A stretch of DNA of 64,000 bases from Paenibacillus sp. FSL H8-0079 (GCF_037991315.1 NZ_CP150300.1:3720001-3784000); one strand, 5' to 3'. Shown: positions 1-9,114, counted from the first letter of the stretch. A program made the numbers and translations. The notes: generated by a model from the letters alone, not told the origin.

Positions 1-1466
1 TGGTAGTTTTCATATGCTTCCTGCCACAGATCTGTATCCTCAGGCTCATAGGTCTCAGGGGAAAAGGAAGCAGCCATGACCTCCCGTACCTCGGCCAAGC
101 TACTCACTTCTCCATGCGCAAGGAATTGCAGCATGCAATTCCCGGCTGAAGTCGCCTCTGCCGGGCCTGCCACCACCGGGACACCGGCTGCATTGGCTGT
201 AAACTGGCATAGTAGTCGATTGTGCACACCGCCCCCAACCATATGAATCACACCAGGTCTTGTACCTGTGATCAACTGGAATTCATCCAGTGTCTGCCTG
301 AATTCCAGTGCAAGACTTTCCAGAATGCAGCGCACAATTGCTCCAGTCGTTTCGGGCACAGTCTGTCCGCTGGCACTGCATTGTTGCCGTATTCGTTCAG
401 CCATATTTCCTGGCGCCAAATACACACCATCTCCCGGCGATACGTAACATTGATGCGGCGTTGCCAAGGTAGCCAGCTGGACCAATTCTTCGTGCGAAAA
501 GAGTCGATTCTCTCGCTCCCACTGCCGTTTGCATTCCTGTAGCAGCCACAGGCCTGAACGATTTTTCAGGGTGCGTACTTTGCCATTCACAGTCCCTTCA
601 TTGGTGAATCCCAATGCACGACTTCGGTCATCCAATACAGGTGTATCACGCTCCACACCCATCAGAGACCAGGTTCCACAGCTGATAAAAGCGAAATCCG
701 AATCCATCGCAGGAATCGCTGCCAAGGCAGATGCCGTATCATGTGAGCCCACAGAGACTACCTGCATCGGTCCAGTCCGTAACTCGGCGCACAACTCATT
801 CGTTAAACCGCCCAGCACGGTACCGGGTTGAACGAGCCTTGGAAATAATGTTTCCGGTATACCGAGACGCCCGATTAGAGGTTCATTCCAACGCGCCTCG
901 CCTGCATGCAACAGCCCGCTGGTACTGGCAATCGTATACTCACAAGCCTGCTGACCGGATAGATAATAGTGAAATAAATCCGGCATAAATAACATTCGCA
1001 CATCCGGACGCAAACCTTCGGCATGCTCTCGTACACTGCCTAGCAGTTGAAATACTGTATTGATCTGCTGCGGCAGAACGCCAGACATGGAGTACAGTTC
1101 TTCTTCGTTCACCATGTGCAGAACTTCTTCCATCCACTGTGCATTGCGTACTTCCCGATAATGACGTGGGTTCGAGTATAATCTTCCCGCACCATCCACC
1201 AGTCCATAGTCCACTCCCCACGTATCCACTGCTATAGAACGGACCGATGGAGAGATGCCTTGCGTCCCTTTCACAATGCCTTGTTTTAATTCATGAAAAA
1301 GTCGCAAGAAATCCCAATACAATCCATCCCCCAGCTGCACGGGTTCGTTGTTAAATCGATGCACTTCTTGTAACGAGAGTCTTCTTCCATCAAAAGAACC
1401 CCGGACTACGCGTCCACTACCGGCGCCGTAATCAGCAGCAAGCACATGTGTTGCTTGATTGCCCAT
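1..1466 (-). CDS. FGGY-family sugar kinase (rhamnulokinase/L-fuculokinase), 3' end cut by window
   Basis: ATP-dependent kinase that would phosphorylate L-fuculose (or L-rhamnulose) in the cytoplasm before aldolase cleavage. 488 complete codons are visible, close to the usual 480-490 aa, so only the last few residues are missing. Translation starts MGNQATHVLAADYGAGSGRV. It shows the N-terminal phosphate loop DYGAGSGR, a DTWGVDYG motif near residue 80, SHDTASA in mid-protein, then SCGTWSLMG and a C-terminal GGGVHN motif. The order of these resembles RhaB more than FucK. An AGGAGG lies 9 bases before the ATG. It follows fucI on the same strand, so fuculose is the likelier substrate. Family is secure; sugar specificity is inferred from context. 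Confidence 0.85.
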   Translation of the reverse strand, partial: MGNQATHVLAADYGAGSGRVVRGSFDGRRLSLQEVHRFNNEPVQLGDGLYWDFLRLFHELKQGIVKGTQGISPSVRSIAVDTWGVDYGLVDGAGRLYSNPRHYREVRNAQWMEEVLHMVNEEELYSMSGVLPQQINTVFQLLGSVREHAEGLRPDVRMLFMPDLFHYYLSGQQACEYTIASTSGLLHAGEARWNEPLIGRLGIPETLFPRLVQPGTVLGGLTNELCAELRTGPMQVVSVGSHDTASALAAIPAMDSDFAFISCGTWSLMGVERDTPVLDDRSRALGFTNEGTVNGKVRTLKNRSGLWLLQECKRQWERENRLFSHEELVQLATLATPHQCYVSPGDGVYLAPGNMAERIRQQCSASGQTVPETTGAIVRCILESLALEFRQTLDEFQLITGTRPGVIHMVGGGVHNRLLCQFTANAAGVPVVAGPAEATSAGNCMLQFLAHGEVSSLAEVREVMAASFSPETYEPEDTDLWQEAYENY

Positions 1467-1531
1467 TCTTTCAAGCCTCCTTAACTCTGCGCGATAAGCC
1501 GTATTCGAGTTCTGAACACAGCTTTCAAGAG

Positions 1532-1569
1532 AACGCCATGTTACCTCATTTCACAAGGAACATGGCGTT
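1532..1569. repeat. Inverted repeat between fucI and the kinase
   Basis: Arms AACGCCATGTT (1532-1542) and AACATGGCGTT (1559-1569) are perfect 11-base complements around a 16-base loop. No T-tract follows on either strand, so it is not a standard terminator. Its place between two genes of one operon suggests an RNA-processing, stabilising or attenuating hairpin (inference). Confidence 0.6.
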
Positions 1570-1590
1570 TGACAGGAATGGAACTTTATT

Positions 1591-3381
1591 TCAACGATAC
1601 AACGGACCAAATACACTGCAAGCACGGTAGTCTGCGCTCTCCGGCTCACTTGTGCCGAATAATCCCCATGCACGCGGACGGAAAATCTCCGATTCTGGGA
1701 CATTATGCATATTCACCGGAATGCGAAGCATGGAAGCCAGCGTAATCAGATCAGCACCGATGTGTCCATACGAGATGGAGCCATGATTGGCGCCCCATTG
1801 ATTCATGACTTCGTATACGGAAGTAAACGCTCCCGATCCGGTTAGAACAGGTGCAAACCAGGTGGATGGCCAGGTTGGATCTGTCCGCTGATCCAGCGTA
1901 TCATGCACATCTTCAGGCAGATCGACCGTGTAACCCTGAGCGATTTGCAGCACTGGTCCCAGTCCTTTGACCAGATTCAGACGTGTCATCGTTACAGGCA
2001 TGCCGCCTTTGGTCAGGAAATCCGCTGAATAGCCGCCCCCGCGGAAATACTCTACGGATGCAGGTCTCCACGATGTTGCTTTCAGACATTCCTGAACTTC
2101 CTCATCTGTAATTTCCCAGAAAGGCTTGAGTACAGGCTTGCCATCTCTGGACTGTTGTCCAGTGCCATCCAAGGCTGCAGAACCGGAGTTGATCAGATGC
2201 AGAATGCCGCCCTTCGCAGTTCCTTCCAACTGATGTCCCGTCACACGCTGTACCGAATCCGGACTCCAATACGTACGCACATCAGCGAAGATCTGAGCCG
2301 TATGTGTGAGCAACGAACCGAATAACATCGATACACCGTTCAGGCTATCATTCTCCGTTGCAACCAGATAAGGCGCACGTTTGCCGTTCCAGTCAAAGGA
2401 AGAATTCAATATCGACTCGAGAAAATCTCCATTAGGAGAATGATCCGTCCACTGCCGTTGTCCCTGGAAGCCGGATACAATCGCATGGTGGCCCATCGAT
2501 TCCTCTGTAAAACCAAGCTCAGCCAATCTTGGGTTACCTGCCATGAGGTCACGTACAATTTGGGTCATTTTCACAACGGTTTCCCATTCGTATTCTTTGC
2601 GTTTGCGATCTGTTTGCAGATGGGCAGCGTTGTTGTCTGGACCTTCGCTACAGTTCTCCTTCACCCAGGCCAGTGCGAGCTTATACTCCTCGGGGTCATA
2701 GATTTCTTCTTCAATACGACGAGTGAGTTCACTCATATCCACGTATTCATTACGCATGCCCAGATACTCCTGGAAAAATGAATCGTTCACAATCGAACCT
2801 GCAATCCCCATGGATACCGATCCAATAGACAGATAGGCTTGCCCTTTCAAGGTCGCGGCTGCAAGACCCGCACGGCTGAACCGGAGCAATTTCTCACGCA
2901 CGTCATTGGGAATCGTAGTATCTCCGCCGTCCTGCACATCCTCTCCATAGATCCCAAAGGCCGGGATTCCCTTCTGTGCATGGGCAGAGAGTACCGCTGC
3001 CAGATACACTGCACCCGGACGTTCAGTCCCGTTAAAACCCCAGATTGCAGTAGGAATGGACGGCGACATGTCCATCGTTTCCGTACCATAACACCAGCAT
3101 GGTGTCACGGTGATCGTTACGCCAACGTTCGAACGGCTGAACAGTTCTGCTGCTGCGGCCGCTTCGGCCACTCCGCCAATGCAGGTCTCAGCAACAACAC
3201 ACTCCACCGCGGACCCGTCAGGATAACGTATTTCTGCTGCAAGCAGCTCAGCAACGGATGTCGCCATCCGCATCGTTTGCTCTTCCAGTGACTCCCGAAC
3301 ACCTTTGCGTCTTCCATCAATCGTGGGACGAATACCAATCTTGGGGAAAGCCTGCTTATAACGATAATCCTGATGTGTCAT
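1591..3381 (-). CDS. fucI: L-fucose isomerase
   Basis: Cytoplasmic Mn-dependent ketol isomerase converting L-fucose to L-fuculose, first step of fucose catabolism. 596 aa, the usual FucI length. The start [20 protein letters not shown] is chosen because GAAGGAGGA sits just upstream; a longer reading frame to 3510 would place that ribosome site inside the gene. Recognisable FucI blocks include [20 protein letters not shown] near residue 15, [14 protein letters not shown] near 105, [17 protein letters not shown] and the C-terminal [16 protein letters not shown]. Transcribed ahead of the kinase from a promoter at 3712-3740 and divergent from a LacI-type regulator. No aldolase (FucA) is seen in the window. 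Confidence 0.95.
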   Translation of the reverse strand: MTHQDYRYKQAFPKIGIRPTIDGRRKGVRESLEEQTMRMATSVAELLAAEIRYPDGSAVECVVAETCIGGVAEAAAAAELFSRSNVGVTITVTPCWCYGTETMDMSPSIPTAIWGFNGTERPGAVYLAAVLSAHAQKGIPAFGIYGEDVQDGGDTTIPNDVREKLLRFSRAGLAAATLKGQAYLSIGSVSMGIAGSIVNDSFFQEYLGMRNEYVDMSELTRRIEEEIYDPEEYKLALAWVKENCSEGPDNNAAHLQTDRKRKEYEWETVVKMTQIVRDLMAGNPRLAELGFTEESMGHHAIVSGFQGQRQWTDHSPNGDFLESILNSSFDWNGKRAPYLVATENDSLNGVSMLFGSLLTHTAQIFADVRTYWSPDSVQRVTGHQLEGTAKGGILHLINSGSAALDGTGQQSRDGKPVLKPFWEITDEEVQECLKATSWRPASVEYFRGGGYSADFLTKGGMPVTMTRLNLVKGLGPVLQIAQGYTVDLPEDVHDTLDQRTDPTWPSTWFAPVLTGSGAFTSVYEVMNQWGANHGSISYGHIGADLITLASMLRIPVNMHNVPESEIFRPRAWGLFGTSEPESADYRACSVFGPLYR

Positions 3382-3549
3382 ACTAGAGCGTCCTCCTTCA
3401 ATTCGTTTCATAGAATTTGGGTTGAATTGAGAAACCTTCTGTCTGATCCATGTGCAGTGATTGGAATAAGATAATGACGGAGATATAACCGATACCCGAG
3501 TTGCACGCAAGAATTACATACACAGATTATCAACAGCCTCAATTAATAT

Positions 3550-3563
3550 TGAATGCGTTTACA
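3550..3563. promoter_or_regulatory. cre-like CcpA site in the fucI leader
   Basis: TGAATGCGTTTACA matches the cre consensus TGWAANCGNTNWCA at all but one fixed position. It lies about 140 bases downstream of the predicted fucI transcription start, where a CcpA roadblock would give glucose repression (inference). Confidence 0.6.
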
Positions 3564-3691
3564 TATTTTAAAAAATAGCAATAAACCCTTTCAGCAATCA
3601 GCCTTGTATGTAGTTCCTCTATTCAAGAAAATGGAACGTGCATGAGCGAATTTAACGAAATGGTTTATGTAGTAAAGACGTTCAGAACCCA

Positions 3692-3713
3692 TTAGGGTTA
3701 TCGGTAACCCTAA
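3692..3713. promoter_or_regulatory. LacI-type operator overlapping the fucI -10
   Basis: TTAGGGTTA, a TCGG centre, then TAACCCTAA: 9-base perfect arms with CG as the exact central step, the hallmark of LacI/GalR operators. It overlaps the last two bases of the fucI -10 box and runs through the predicted start site. Likely bound by the regulator encoded at 3794. Confidence 0.75.
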
Positions 3714-3740
3714 CATAGCACGAGCCTATCTTGCTGTCAA
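3712..3740 (-). promoter_or_regulatory. Sigma-A-type promoter of fucI
   Basis: On the minus strand TTGACA (3740-3735), a 17-base spacer, then TATGTT (3717-3712). The predicted start near 3705 leaves a leader of about 320 nt before fucI. The rest of the 412-base gap to the regulator holds the operator and a cre site; no gene is seen in it. Confidence 0.75.
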
Positions 3741-3793
3741 TTGGCATTATCCTATAGAATGGTAAGACTATGTTGCGGAAAGGTTAGATTCTA

Positions 3794-4810
3794 ATGATTA
3801 CCATTTACGATATTGCCAAAAAAGCCAACGTCTCCGCCATGACGGTCTCCAAGGTCATTAATCATACAGGCCGCATAAGTTCCGCGACACGCGAACGTGT
3901 GCAACAGGTGATCGACGAACTGGGTTACATCCCGAACTCCAATGCACGCAGCCTTGTGCTTCAACGAACCCAGATGCTCTCCCTGCTCATTACAGATATT
4001 ACCAACCCTTTTTATACAACACTGGCGCGTGGTGCTGAAGACGCAGCCCATCTTCGTGGATACCGTCTTTTATTCGGTAATAGTGACGAGGATTACAATA
4101 AGGAAAAGGATTACGTGGATGCGATTCTGTCTACTCGTGTGGATGGTGTACTCTATGCCCCGGCGGGGGATCGTTCTCTTCCTCATCTGAAACAGCTACA
4201 GGAACGTCACATTCCATTTGTCTTTCTGGACCGCACCGTACCTGGCATTACGTCAGATATCATTGCTGGAGATAGCCTGGAAGGCGCGATTGAGCTGATC
4301 CGATATCTGGTGCAATTGGGGCACCGGCGCATTGCACTGGTCAATGGTTCTTCGGAGGTTTCTACCGCCAGACTGCGGGAGGAAGGTTATGTAGCGGGTT
4401 TGCGTGAGGCCGGAGCTGATATCGATCCCGAGCTTGTACTCCGAACCGGGTACCGGGATTTCAGCGATGACGAGGGGCTGGGTCGACTACTCTCTCAACC
4501 AGATCAACCAACAGCCATTTTTGCCGCCAACAACATGCTGGCGATTGGAGTCATTCGACTTTTGCGCAAAAGGGGACTGCGTGTGCCAGAAGACATCTCT
4601 GTCGTGTGCTTCGACGATCTGGATCTGGCTTCGGCCTTTGATCCTTTCCTGACCGTAGCTGCACAGCCCGCATATGATTTTGGATTTCAGGGAGTACAGA
4701 TGCTGATTGACCGGATTGAGGGCATGGCTCCTCCCGAAGCCCAAACCGTCATTCTACCGTCAGAACTGCGCATAAGGGCCTCGGCCGCTGCTCCACGTGA
4801 GCAAAATTAG
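3794..4810 (+). CDS. LacI-family regulator, probable fucose repressor
   Basis: 338 aa DNA-binding repressor. The N-terminal helix-turn-helix and hinge are ITIYDIAKKANVSAMTVSKV (residues 2-21) then YIPNSNARSLV. A periplasmic-binding-protein-like effector domain fills residues 60-330 with GDSLEGAIELI and the IFAANNMLAIGV block typical of the family. It diverges from fucI across a 412-base region with a CG-centred palindrome over the fucI -10, which points to control of fucose genes by a sugar ligand. The ribosome site (GGAAAGG) is weak. The ligand is inferred from neighbours only. Confidence 0.9.
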   Translation: MITIYDIAKKANVSAMTVSKVINHTGRISSATRERVQQVIDELGYIPNSNARSLVLQRTQMLSLLITDITNPFYTTLARGAEDAAHLRGYRLLFGNSDEDYNKEKDYVDAILSTRVDGVLYAPAGDRSLPHLKQLQERHIPFVFLDRTVPGITSDIIAGDSLEGAIELIRYLVQLGHRRIALVNGSSEVSTARLREEGYVAGLREAGADIDPELVLRTGYRDFSDDEGLGRLLSQPDQPTAIFAANNMLAIGVIRLLRKRGLRVPEDISVVCFDDLDLASAFDPFLTVAAQPAYDFGFQGVQMLIDRIEGMAPPEAQTVILPSELRIRASAAAPREQN

Positions 4811-4908
4811 AGTTAAGCGCATGAGTTGACTAAATAATATCGTGTAGATGATTAGTCCCACTTATCTAGATTAGGTTCAATTCAGATTTAAAATAATGTA
4901 AAACATGA

Positions 4909-4950
4909 ACAGGGTGCACCGGAGATTACGCTCTGGCTGCACCCTGTTTT
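4909..4950. terminator. Terminator between convergent genes
   Basis: ACAGGGTGCA (4909-4918) pairs with TGCACCCTGT (4938-4947), followed by TTT on the plus strand. Outer GTAAAAC/GTTTTAC bases extend the stem with a bulge, so it can serve both the regulator (plus) and the SDR at 5031 (minus). Confidence 0.75.
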
Positions 4951-5030
4951 ACATTCATTCGTTGAAAAGATCAGTTTGTTCGAACCGATTGGCCCATCAG
5001 GTTTATTTCAGTTCCATCCGAGTCGATATT

Positions 5031-5924
5031 CTACCGCTCCGACTGTAAAGCGAGGGCGACCTCACGAACGAGTCCCGGGAACCAGTCCATCAGAGCTTCG
5101 AATGTATACCCTGCTTGTTCTGCCTTGGTCGTCTCCATCGTCCATGATTGTTCAATCCCGAATGGTGACATGTCCTCTTTCACGGTTTCCGTAAGGATCT
5201 GGGACTGCATGCCCGTGACGGTCTCGATCAGATGCATCATGGCTGACAGCGTAATCGCACCCTTGGAAGCCGCATTCACCGGACCGGTGATGGACGAATG
5301 TCCAAGCCAAGCGAGAAATCTTGCCGCTTCGGTGGAATTGATGAATCCAATCTCTGCATCCGGATTCGGCATGCCGATCGGTTTTCCTTTTTGCACATGT
5401 TCAATATGAAAATGAAGTCTTCTCGTATAATCATCAATCCCGAGTACAATTGGGATGCGCATCGCCACTACCGGGAAATCCGCTTCCTGGAAAAATACAG
5501 CCTCCGCAAGCCGTTTGCCTTCTCCGTACGAAAAATCCTCCGCACTCCCATACTGCAATGGATATGTATACGGGTCAAAATCCGTTTCCGCAAATCCCGA
5601 TTTGGGATCACCGTACACAGACAATGTAGATGTCAGAACGTATCTTTTGGTTCGCCCTGTAAAAGCTTCACATGCTGCTTTCGCCGCGTCAGGTGAATAG
5701 CAGATATTGTCGTACACGACATCCCACATGTCTGTCTGCGCAACTTCTGCCAGAGATTCCGGGTCTTCGCGATCCATCTTGATTCGGTTCACTTCAGGTC
5801 CGAAGTCAGCTTCCGTTTTACCACGAGTCGCGACTGTGATCTGAGACTTCCCTTCCCACAGCAAGTGATCCACGAGACGTTTACCAAAAAAACGTGTACC
5901 CCCAAGTATAAGTACTTTATTCAT
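5031..5924 (-). CDS. NAD-dependent epimerase/dehydratase family protein (extended SDR)
   Basis: 297 aa Rossmann-fold oxidoreductase. The N-terminal nucleotide loop is VLILGGTRFFGKRL (residues 4-17, GGxxFxG variant). The active-site region has LTSTLSVYGD near residue 95 and FSYGEGKRLAE near 135, giving the S..YxxxK catalytic set, although the Tyr is spaced as in the UDP-glucose epimerase-like NAD-binding group. Typical substrates are nucleotide sugars, but many relatives are uncharacterised. It ends at a shared terminator and stands just downstream of a methyltransferase remnant. Exact reaction unknown. Confidence 0.8.
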   Translation of the reverse strand: MNKVLILGGTRFFGKRLVDHLLWEGKSQITVATRGKTEADFGPEVNRIKMDREDPESLAEVAQTDMWDVVYDNICYSPDAAKAACEAFTGRTKRYVLTSTLSVYGDPKSGFAETDFDPYTYPLQYGSAEDFSYGEGKRLAEAVFFQEADFPVVAMRIPIVLGIDDYTRRLHFHIEHVQKGKPIGMPNPDAEIGFINSTEAARFLAWLGHSSITGPVNAASKGAITLSAMMHLIETVTGMQSQILTETVKEDMSPFGIEQSWTMETTKAEQAGYTFEALMDWFPGLVREVALALQSER

Positions 5925-5936
5925 CCAAAAAACCTC

Positions 5937-6419
5937 CTATCTTGTTCGATTATGTTTAACAATTTGAAGCATGGTGTGAGCGTTCCGTTGAAATTCATAT
6001 GCTGTTGGTTCTTCGGATACGGTGCACCCACGCTCTTCGAGTATTAATTTTAAAGCATCCATATGCTTGTAACGATCGCCAGACATATCCACTGTCGGAA
6101 AAATGCGAACCTCTCGTTTGGTCACACGCAGCAGCTCCATGACGGTTGCAACATGAAAATCAACATCCAATCGACCCGCATACGTAAACAGGAAATGGGC
6201 GGATAACGTCAGATCGAATTGCTCATTGGCAAAGGTAAGCTCCGGCAGCACAGACGCCACATAACGGTCAGGATACATTCTCATATCTACGATGCAATCT
6301 GTGATGGCACGAGTTCGTTCTTCCTTTAACCCCTGGATTGACCAAAATTGATCCCACACATATATTCCTCGAAGGTTCTTCCTATGAAAACGATCTGTTT
6401 CAGTTCCAAACCTCCAGAA
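5937..6419 (-). pseudogene. C-terminal remnant of a class I SAM-dependent methyltransferase
   Basis: Open frame of about 160 codons that resembles only the C-terminal half of a small-molecule methyltransferase: LKEERTRAITD, LPELTFANEQFDLTLSAHFL (motif IV-like), then ELLRVTKREVRIFP. The SAM-binding motif I (GxGxG) that should precede it is absent. The frame is closed by TGA at 6420-6422 and the next gene ends at 6465, so there is no room for the missing half. Recognisable sequence (RGIYVWDQFWSIQG) begins before the GTG at 6357-6359 that could act as a start. Best read as a 5'-deleted relic, though a short product from the GTG (140 aa) is possible. Confidence 0.65.
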
Positions 6420-6464
6420 TCATTGATCTGCTCATCTCGTCTCAGCTTCCTTTCCGTTCTTGAA

Positions 6465-7445
6465 TCAATCGTTAGGGAACACAAGCCCAATCTGCTTTCG
6501 AATCTGATCCATGACCTGCATCGTAACATAAGAGCGTTCATACGTGTTCATGTCAGATTCCTTTTTGCCTTCCTGAACCAGATTCACGAACTCCTCCACT
6601 TCATAATACATCGCTGGATGGGTTTGTTCGACTGTGAGCTTCTCCACCGTACCGTCATTGTATCGTATCTCTGCATGTTCCGGTGAACCAATCTTATCTA
6701 TGATGATACTGCCCAGTTCCCCCATAATTTCGCTTGGTAGATGAGAGTTGGAGATTTTGGAGTATGTAACGACCGCATCCATCCCATCATAGTCCAGAAG
6801 CACACTGCCTTGTCCATCCACGCCAGATTCCAGCATCATCGCTTGGGACTGAACCCGGTTAGGTGCACCGAACAATGTAATCAGCGGATAGAGACAATAC
6901 ACACCGAGATCCATTAATGCACCATTAGCGAGTTCAGGCTTGAACGCGTTCAGGACGATCCCCTCTTTATACTTATCGTACCGCGAAGAATATTGAGAGT
7001 ATCCTGCTACGTATTTGCGGACAGGACCAATTTTATGCAGGCTCTTCTGCACCATTTTGAACTGGGGAACAAGGGTCGATTTCATCGCTTCCATGAGCAG
7101 AACCTCGTGTTCTCGTGCTGTATCGATCATGCTCCGAACTTCGGCGCTATTTGCAGCCAGAGGTTTCTCGCACAATACATGTTTACCGTTTCTCAGAAAA
7201 AGCTCAGCCTGCTCCGCATGAACCGTATTTGGTGTTGCGATGTAGACTGCATCGATCACATCACTTGCCGCCAACTCTTCCAGATCAGTGAAACGATGTT
7301 CAACCTCATATTTATCTGCAAATGCATTAGCCTTATCCTCAGTTCTTGAATACACAGCGGTCAATTTGAATCCTTCAACCTGTGCTGCGGCTTCCAGAAG
7401 CTTTTCCGTAATCCAGTTGGTACCCACTACGCCAAAACGAACCAT
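6465..7445 (-). CDS. Gfo/Idh/MocA-family oxidoreductase
   Basis: 326 aa NAD(P)-dependent sugar or polyol oxidoreductase. The N-terminal Rossmann fold is MVRFGVVGTNWITEKLLEAA; the family signature VLCEKPLA (about residue 90) carries the catalytic Lys; the C-terminal alpha/beta domain has NGALMDLGVYCLYP. The start MVRFG is preferred over one 18 bases upstream because GAGG sits 8 bases before it. Divergent from adaA and upstream of the methyltransferase relic. Substrate cannot be told from sequence. Confidence 0.88.
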   Translation of the reverse strand: MVRFGVVGTNWITEKLLEAAAQVEGFKLTAVYSRTEDKANAFADKYEVEHRFTDLEELAASDVIDAVYIATPNTVHAEQAELFLRNGKHVLCEKPLAANSAEVRSMIDTAREHEVLLMEAMKSTLVPQFKMVQKSLHKIGPVRKYVAGYSQYSSRYDKYKEGIVLNAFKPELANGALMDLGVYCLYPLITLFGAPNRVQSQAMMLESGVDGQGSVLLDYDGMDAVVTYSKISNSHLPSEIMGELGSIIIDKIGSPEHAEIRYNDGTVEKLTVEQTHPAMYYEVEEFVNLVQEGKKESDMNTYERSYVTMQVMDQIRKQIGLVFPND

Positions 7446-7610
7446 CCTACCTACCTCTTTCATCTATAAATTTCATTTGAGTTCTAACCTGTATACCATC
7501 TTGTATATTGTAGCTCATATTTCGTTCAGATTGAAGGAAGGCGCCATATCCCCAAATATTGATATCTTGCTTTTTAAGTTAAAACTTCGTCAATCCCTTC
7601 GAATCAAGGG

Positions 7611-7616
7611 TATAAT
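7611..7616 (+). promoter_or_regulatory. Probable -10 of the adaA promoter
   Basis: Perfect TATAAT 20 bases before the adaA start, but only CGTCAA at the -35 position (7588-7593). A good -10 with a poor -35 is what an activator-dependent promoter looks like, and AdaA-type proteins activate their own genes once methylated. A CCCTT/AAGGG dyad lies in the spacer. Confidence 0.45.
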
Positions 7617-7635
7617 TAGAGGTGAGGTGATCACC

Positions 7636-8220
7636 GTGGAAAGTCGAGATCAAGATTGCATACTGCCCGAATCTATAGATGAAAAATACTGGCATGCCAT
7701 CATCCATAACGATAGTTCTTATGATGGAACGTTCTTTTACGGCGTGCAGACAACGGGTATTTTCTGTCGACCTTCCTGTAAGTCCAGAGCACCCAAAGTT
7801 GAGAATGTCCTAATATTTCAACATGCTGAAGAAGCGTTAGCACGAAAGTTCAGACCCTGCAAACGTTGCAAGCCAACCGGCGAGCGCGTACCTGATCAGG
7901 AGTGGATATATGGGATCACCGATTACATCGAACATCATTATGCCGAGCCTCTAACCCTGGATGTTCTTGCCACAGTAAGTCATGGCAGTCCTTATCATCT
8001 GCATCGTGTGTTTAAGCGGGTAACAGGCCGCACACCGGTTCAATATATTCAGGAAAAACGAATCACCGAAGCCCGGAAATTGCTTGAAAATACAAGACTT
8101 AACGTCACCGATATTGGACGCCATGTCGGTATACCCAATTCAGCTTATTTCATTACTGTATTTCGCAAACATACAGGTCTCACACCTGCACACTACCGCG
8201 AAAGGCATGAGAACTTATGA
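7636..8220 (+). CDS. adaA: AdaA-type methylphosphotriester-DNA methyltransferase / AraC regulator
   Basis: 194 aa bifunctional protein of the adaptive response to alkylation: it takes a methyl group from DNA phosphotriesters onto a zinc-bound Cys, then acts as a transcription activator. The Ada zinc domain is clear (YDGTFFYGVQTTGIFCRPSC, then CKRC: Cys44, Cys48, Cys75, Cys78), followed by an AraC-type HTH (DVLATVSHGSPYHLHRVFKR and VTDIGRHVGIPNSAYFITVF). A GTG start at 7636 is chosen, GAGGTGAT lying just before it; length then fits AdaA (about 210 aa). The stop overlaps the next start by ATGA. Confidence 0.9.
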   Translation: MESRDQDCILPESIDEKYWHAIIHNDSSYDGTFFYGVQTTGIFCRPSCKSRAPKVENVLIFQHAEEALARKFRPCKRCKPTGERVPDQEWIYGITDYIEHHYAEPLTLDVLATVSHGSPYHLHRVFKRVTGRTPVQYIQEKRITEARKLLENTRLNVTDIGRHVGIPNSAYFITVFRKHTGLTPAHYRERHENL

Positions 8221-9035
8221 AGACGAATCTTACTTACAAAGTACCCAAAACGTTACTAAACAAGGGAACAGGGTTCCTTCATGGCTATACACATACGCTG
8301 AATCCCTACACTGGTTGCGCCTTCGGTTGTTCCTATTGTTATGTCAGACAGATGCCTGTCTCCTTATTTCGCAAAGAGGATTGGGGAAGCTGGGTCGATG
8401 TGAAACAGGAGGCTTCTAGAATATTCGCCAAAGAATTGCAACGTGCCCTGACGAAAGGTAAAGTCACCATATTCATGTCATCCAGTACTGACCCGTATCA
8501 ACCCGCCGAGTACAAAGAGCGTATCACGCGTTCATTGCTTGAAACGATGGTACAGTATCCGCCCGATTTTGTAGTAGTTCAAACCCGCAGTCCACTTGTT
8601 ACCCGGGATATCGATCTGCTACTGCAGTTAGGTGACCGGGTTCGGGTCAGCATGACGGTGGAGACGGACCTGGACGATATGCGCAAGCATTTCAGTCCTT
8701 CCGCTCCCCCGATTGCAGGCCGTTTACGTGCACTGGAACAGTTGCGGGATGCCGGAATACCTACACAGGTTGCAATCGCTCCCGTATTACCCAGCAGTGA
8801 ACAGTTTGCAGCTATCTTGAGACCTCTGGTTCAGCGTGTATGCATTGACGATTATTTCATGGGCGATGGCAGTGAGGGCAAGCGCACCCGTCGACTCGGT
8901 ATGGAGTCGCTCTATCAGCAAGTGGGGATGGAGCATTGGTATCATCCAGATGCGTATCAGACTGTGGTTCAGCGGATGAAAGACTATTTTGCCGAGAATG
9001 AGATATGGATCAGTCAGGCGGGTTTCGAGCCATAA
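8217..9035 (+). CDS. SPL-family radical SAM protein
   Basis: 272 aa. A radical SAM cluster motif CAFGCSYC (Cys34, Cys38, Cys41) follows NPYTG; TIFMSSSTDPYQPAE and VVVQTRSPLVTRDIDLL match the spore photoproduct lyase-like (Rv2578c/SplB-related) family. The start ATG overlaps the stop of adaA (ATGA), so the two are translationally coupled. Known SPL proteins repair thymine dimers with a 4Fe-4S cluster and SAM; this one is shorter than true SplB (about 340 aa) and its substrate is not established. Coupling to adaA suggests a DNA-damage role (inference). Confidence 0.85.
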   Translation: MKTNLTYKVPKTLLNKGTGFLHGYTHTLNPYTGCAFGCSYCYVRQMPVSLFRKEDWGSWVDVKQEASRIFAKELQRALTKGKVTIFMSSSTDPYQPAEYKERITRSLLETMVQYPPDFVVVQTRSPLVTRDIDLLLQLGDRVRVSMTVETDLDDMRKHFSPSAPPIAGRLRALEQLRDAGIPTQVAIAPVLPSSEQFAAILRPLVQRVCIDDYFMGDGSEGKRTRRLGMESLYQQVGMEHWYHPDAYQTVVQRMKDYFAENEIWISQAGFEP

Positions 9036-9039
9036 ATGG

Positions 9040-9114
9040 CTATATAAGTTGAACTAAAGAATATTTACACTGGACACTCCGATGACAGAACAACCTTCCG
9101 ATCCCTGTTATCCC
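9040..9114 (+). repeat. Dispersed intergenic repeat, copy A
   Basis: About 75 bases sharing two near-identical blocks with 27237-27309: CACTCCGATGACAGA and ACCTTCCGATC, each followed or preceded by matching TTACACT, TTCAACT/TTGAACT-like and CTGT segments. GATGACAG and CTGTTATC form a hairpin here with the conserved ACCTTCCGATC in the loop. Not coding; lies directly after the radical SAM gene. Confidence 0.7.

Noticed and set aside
6326..6541. A 71-codon minus-strand frame between the oxidoreductase and the methyltransferase relic
   Set aside because: Mostly inside the oxidoreductase gene in another frame, with no protein-like features.
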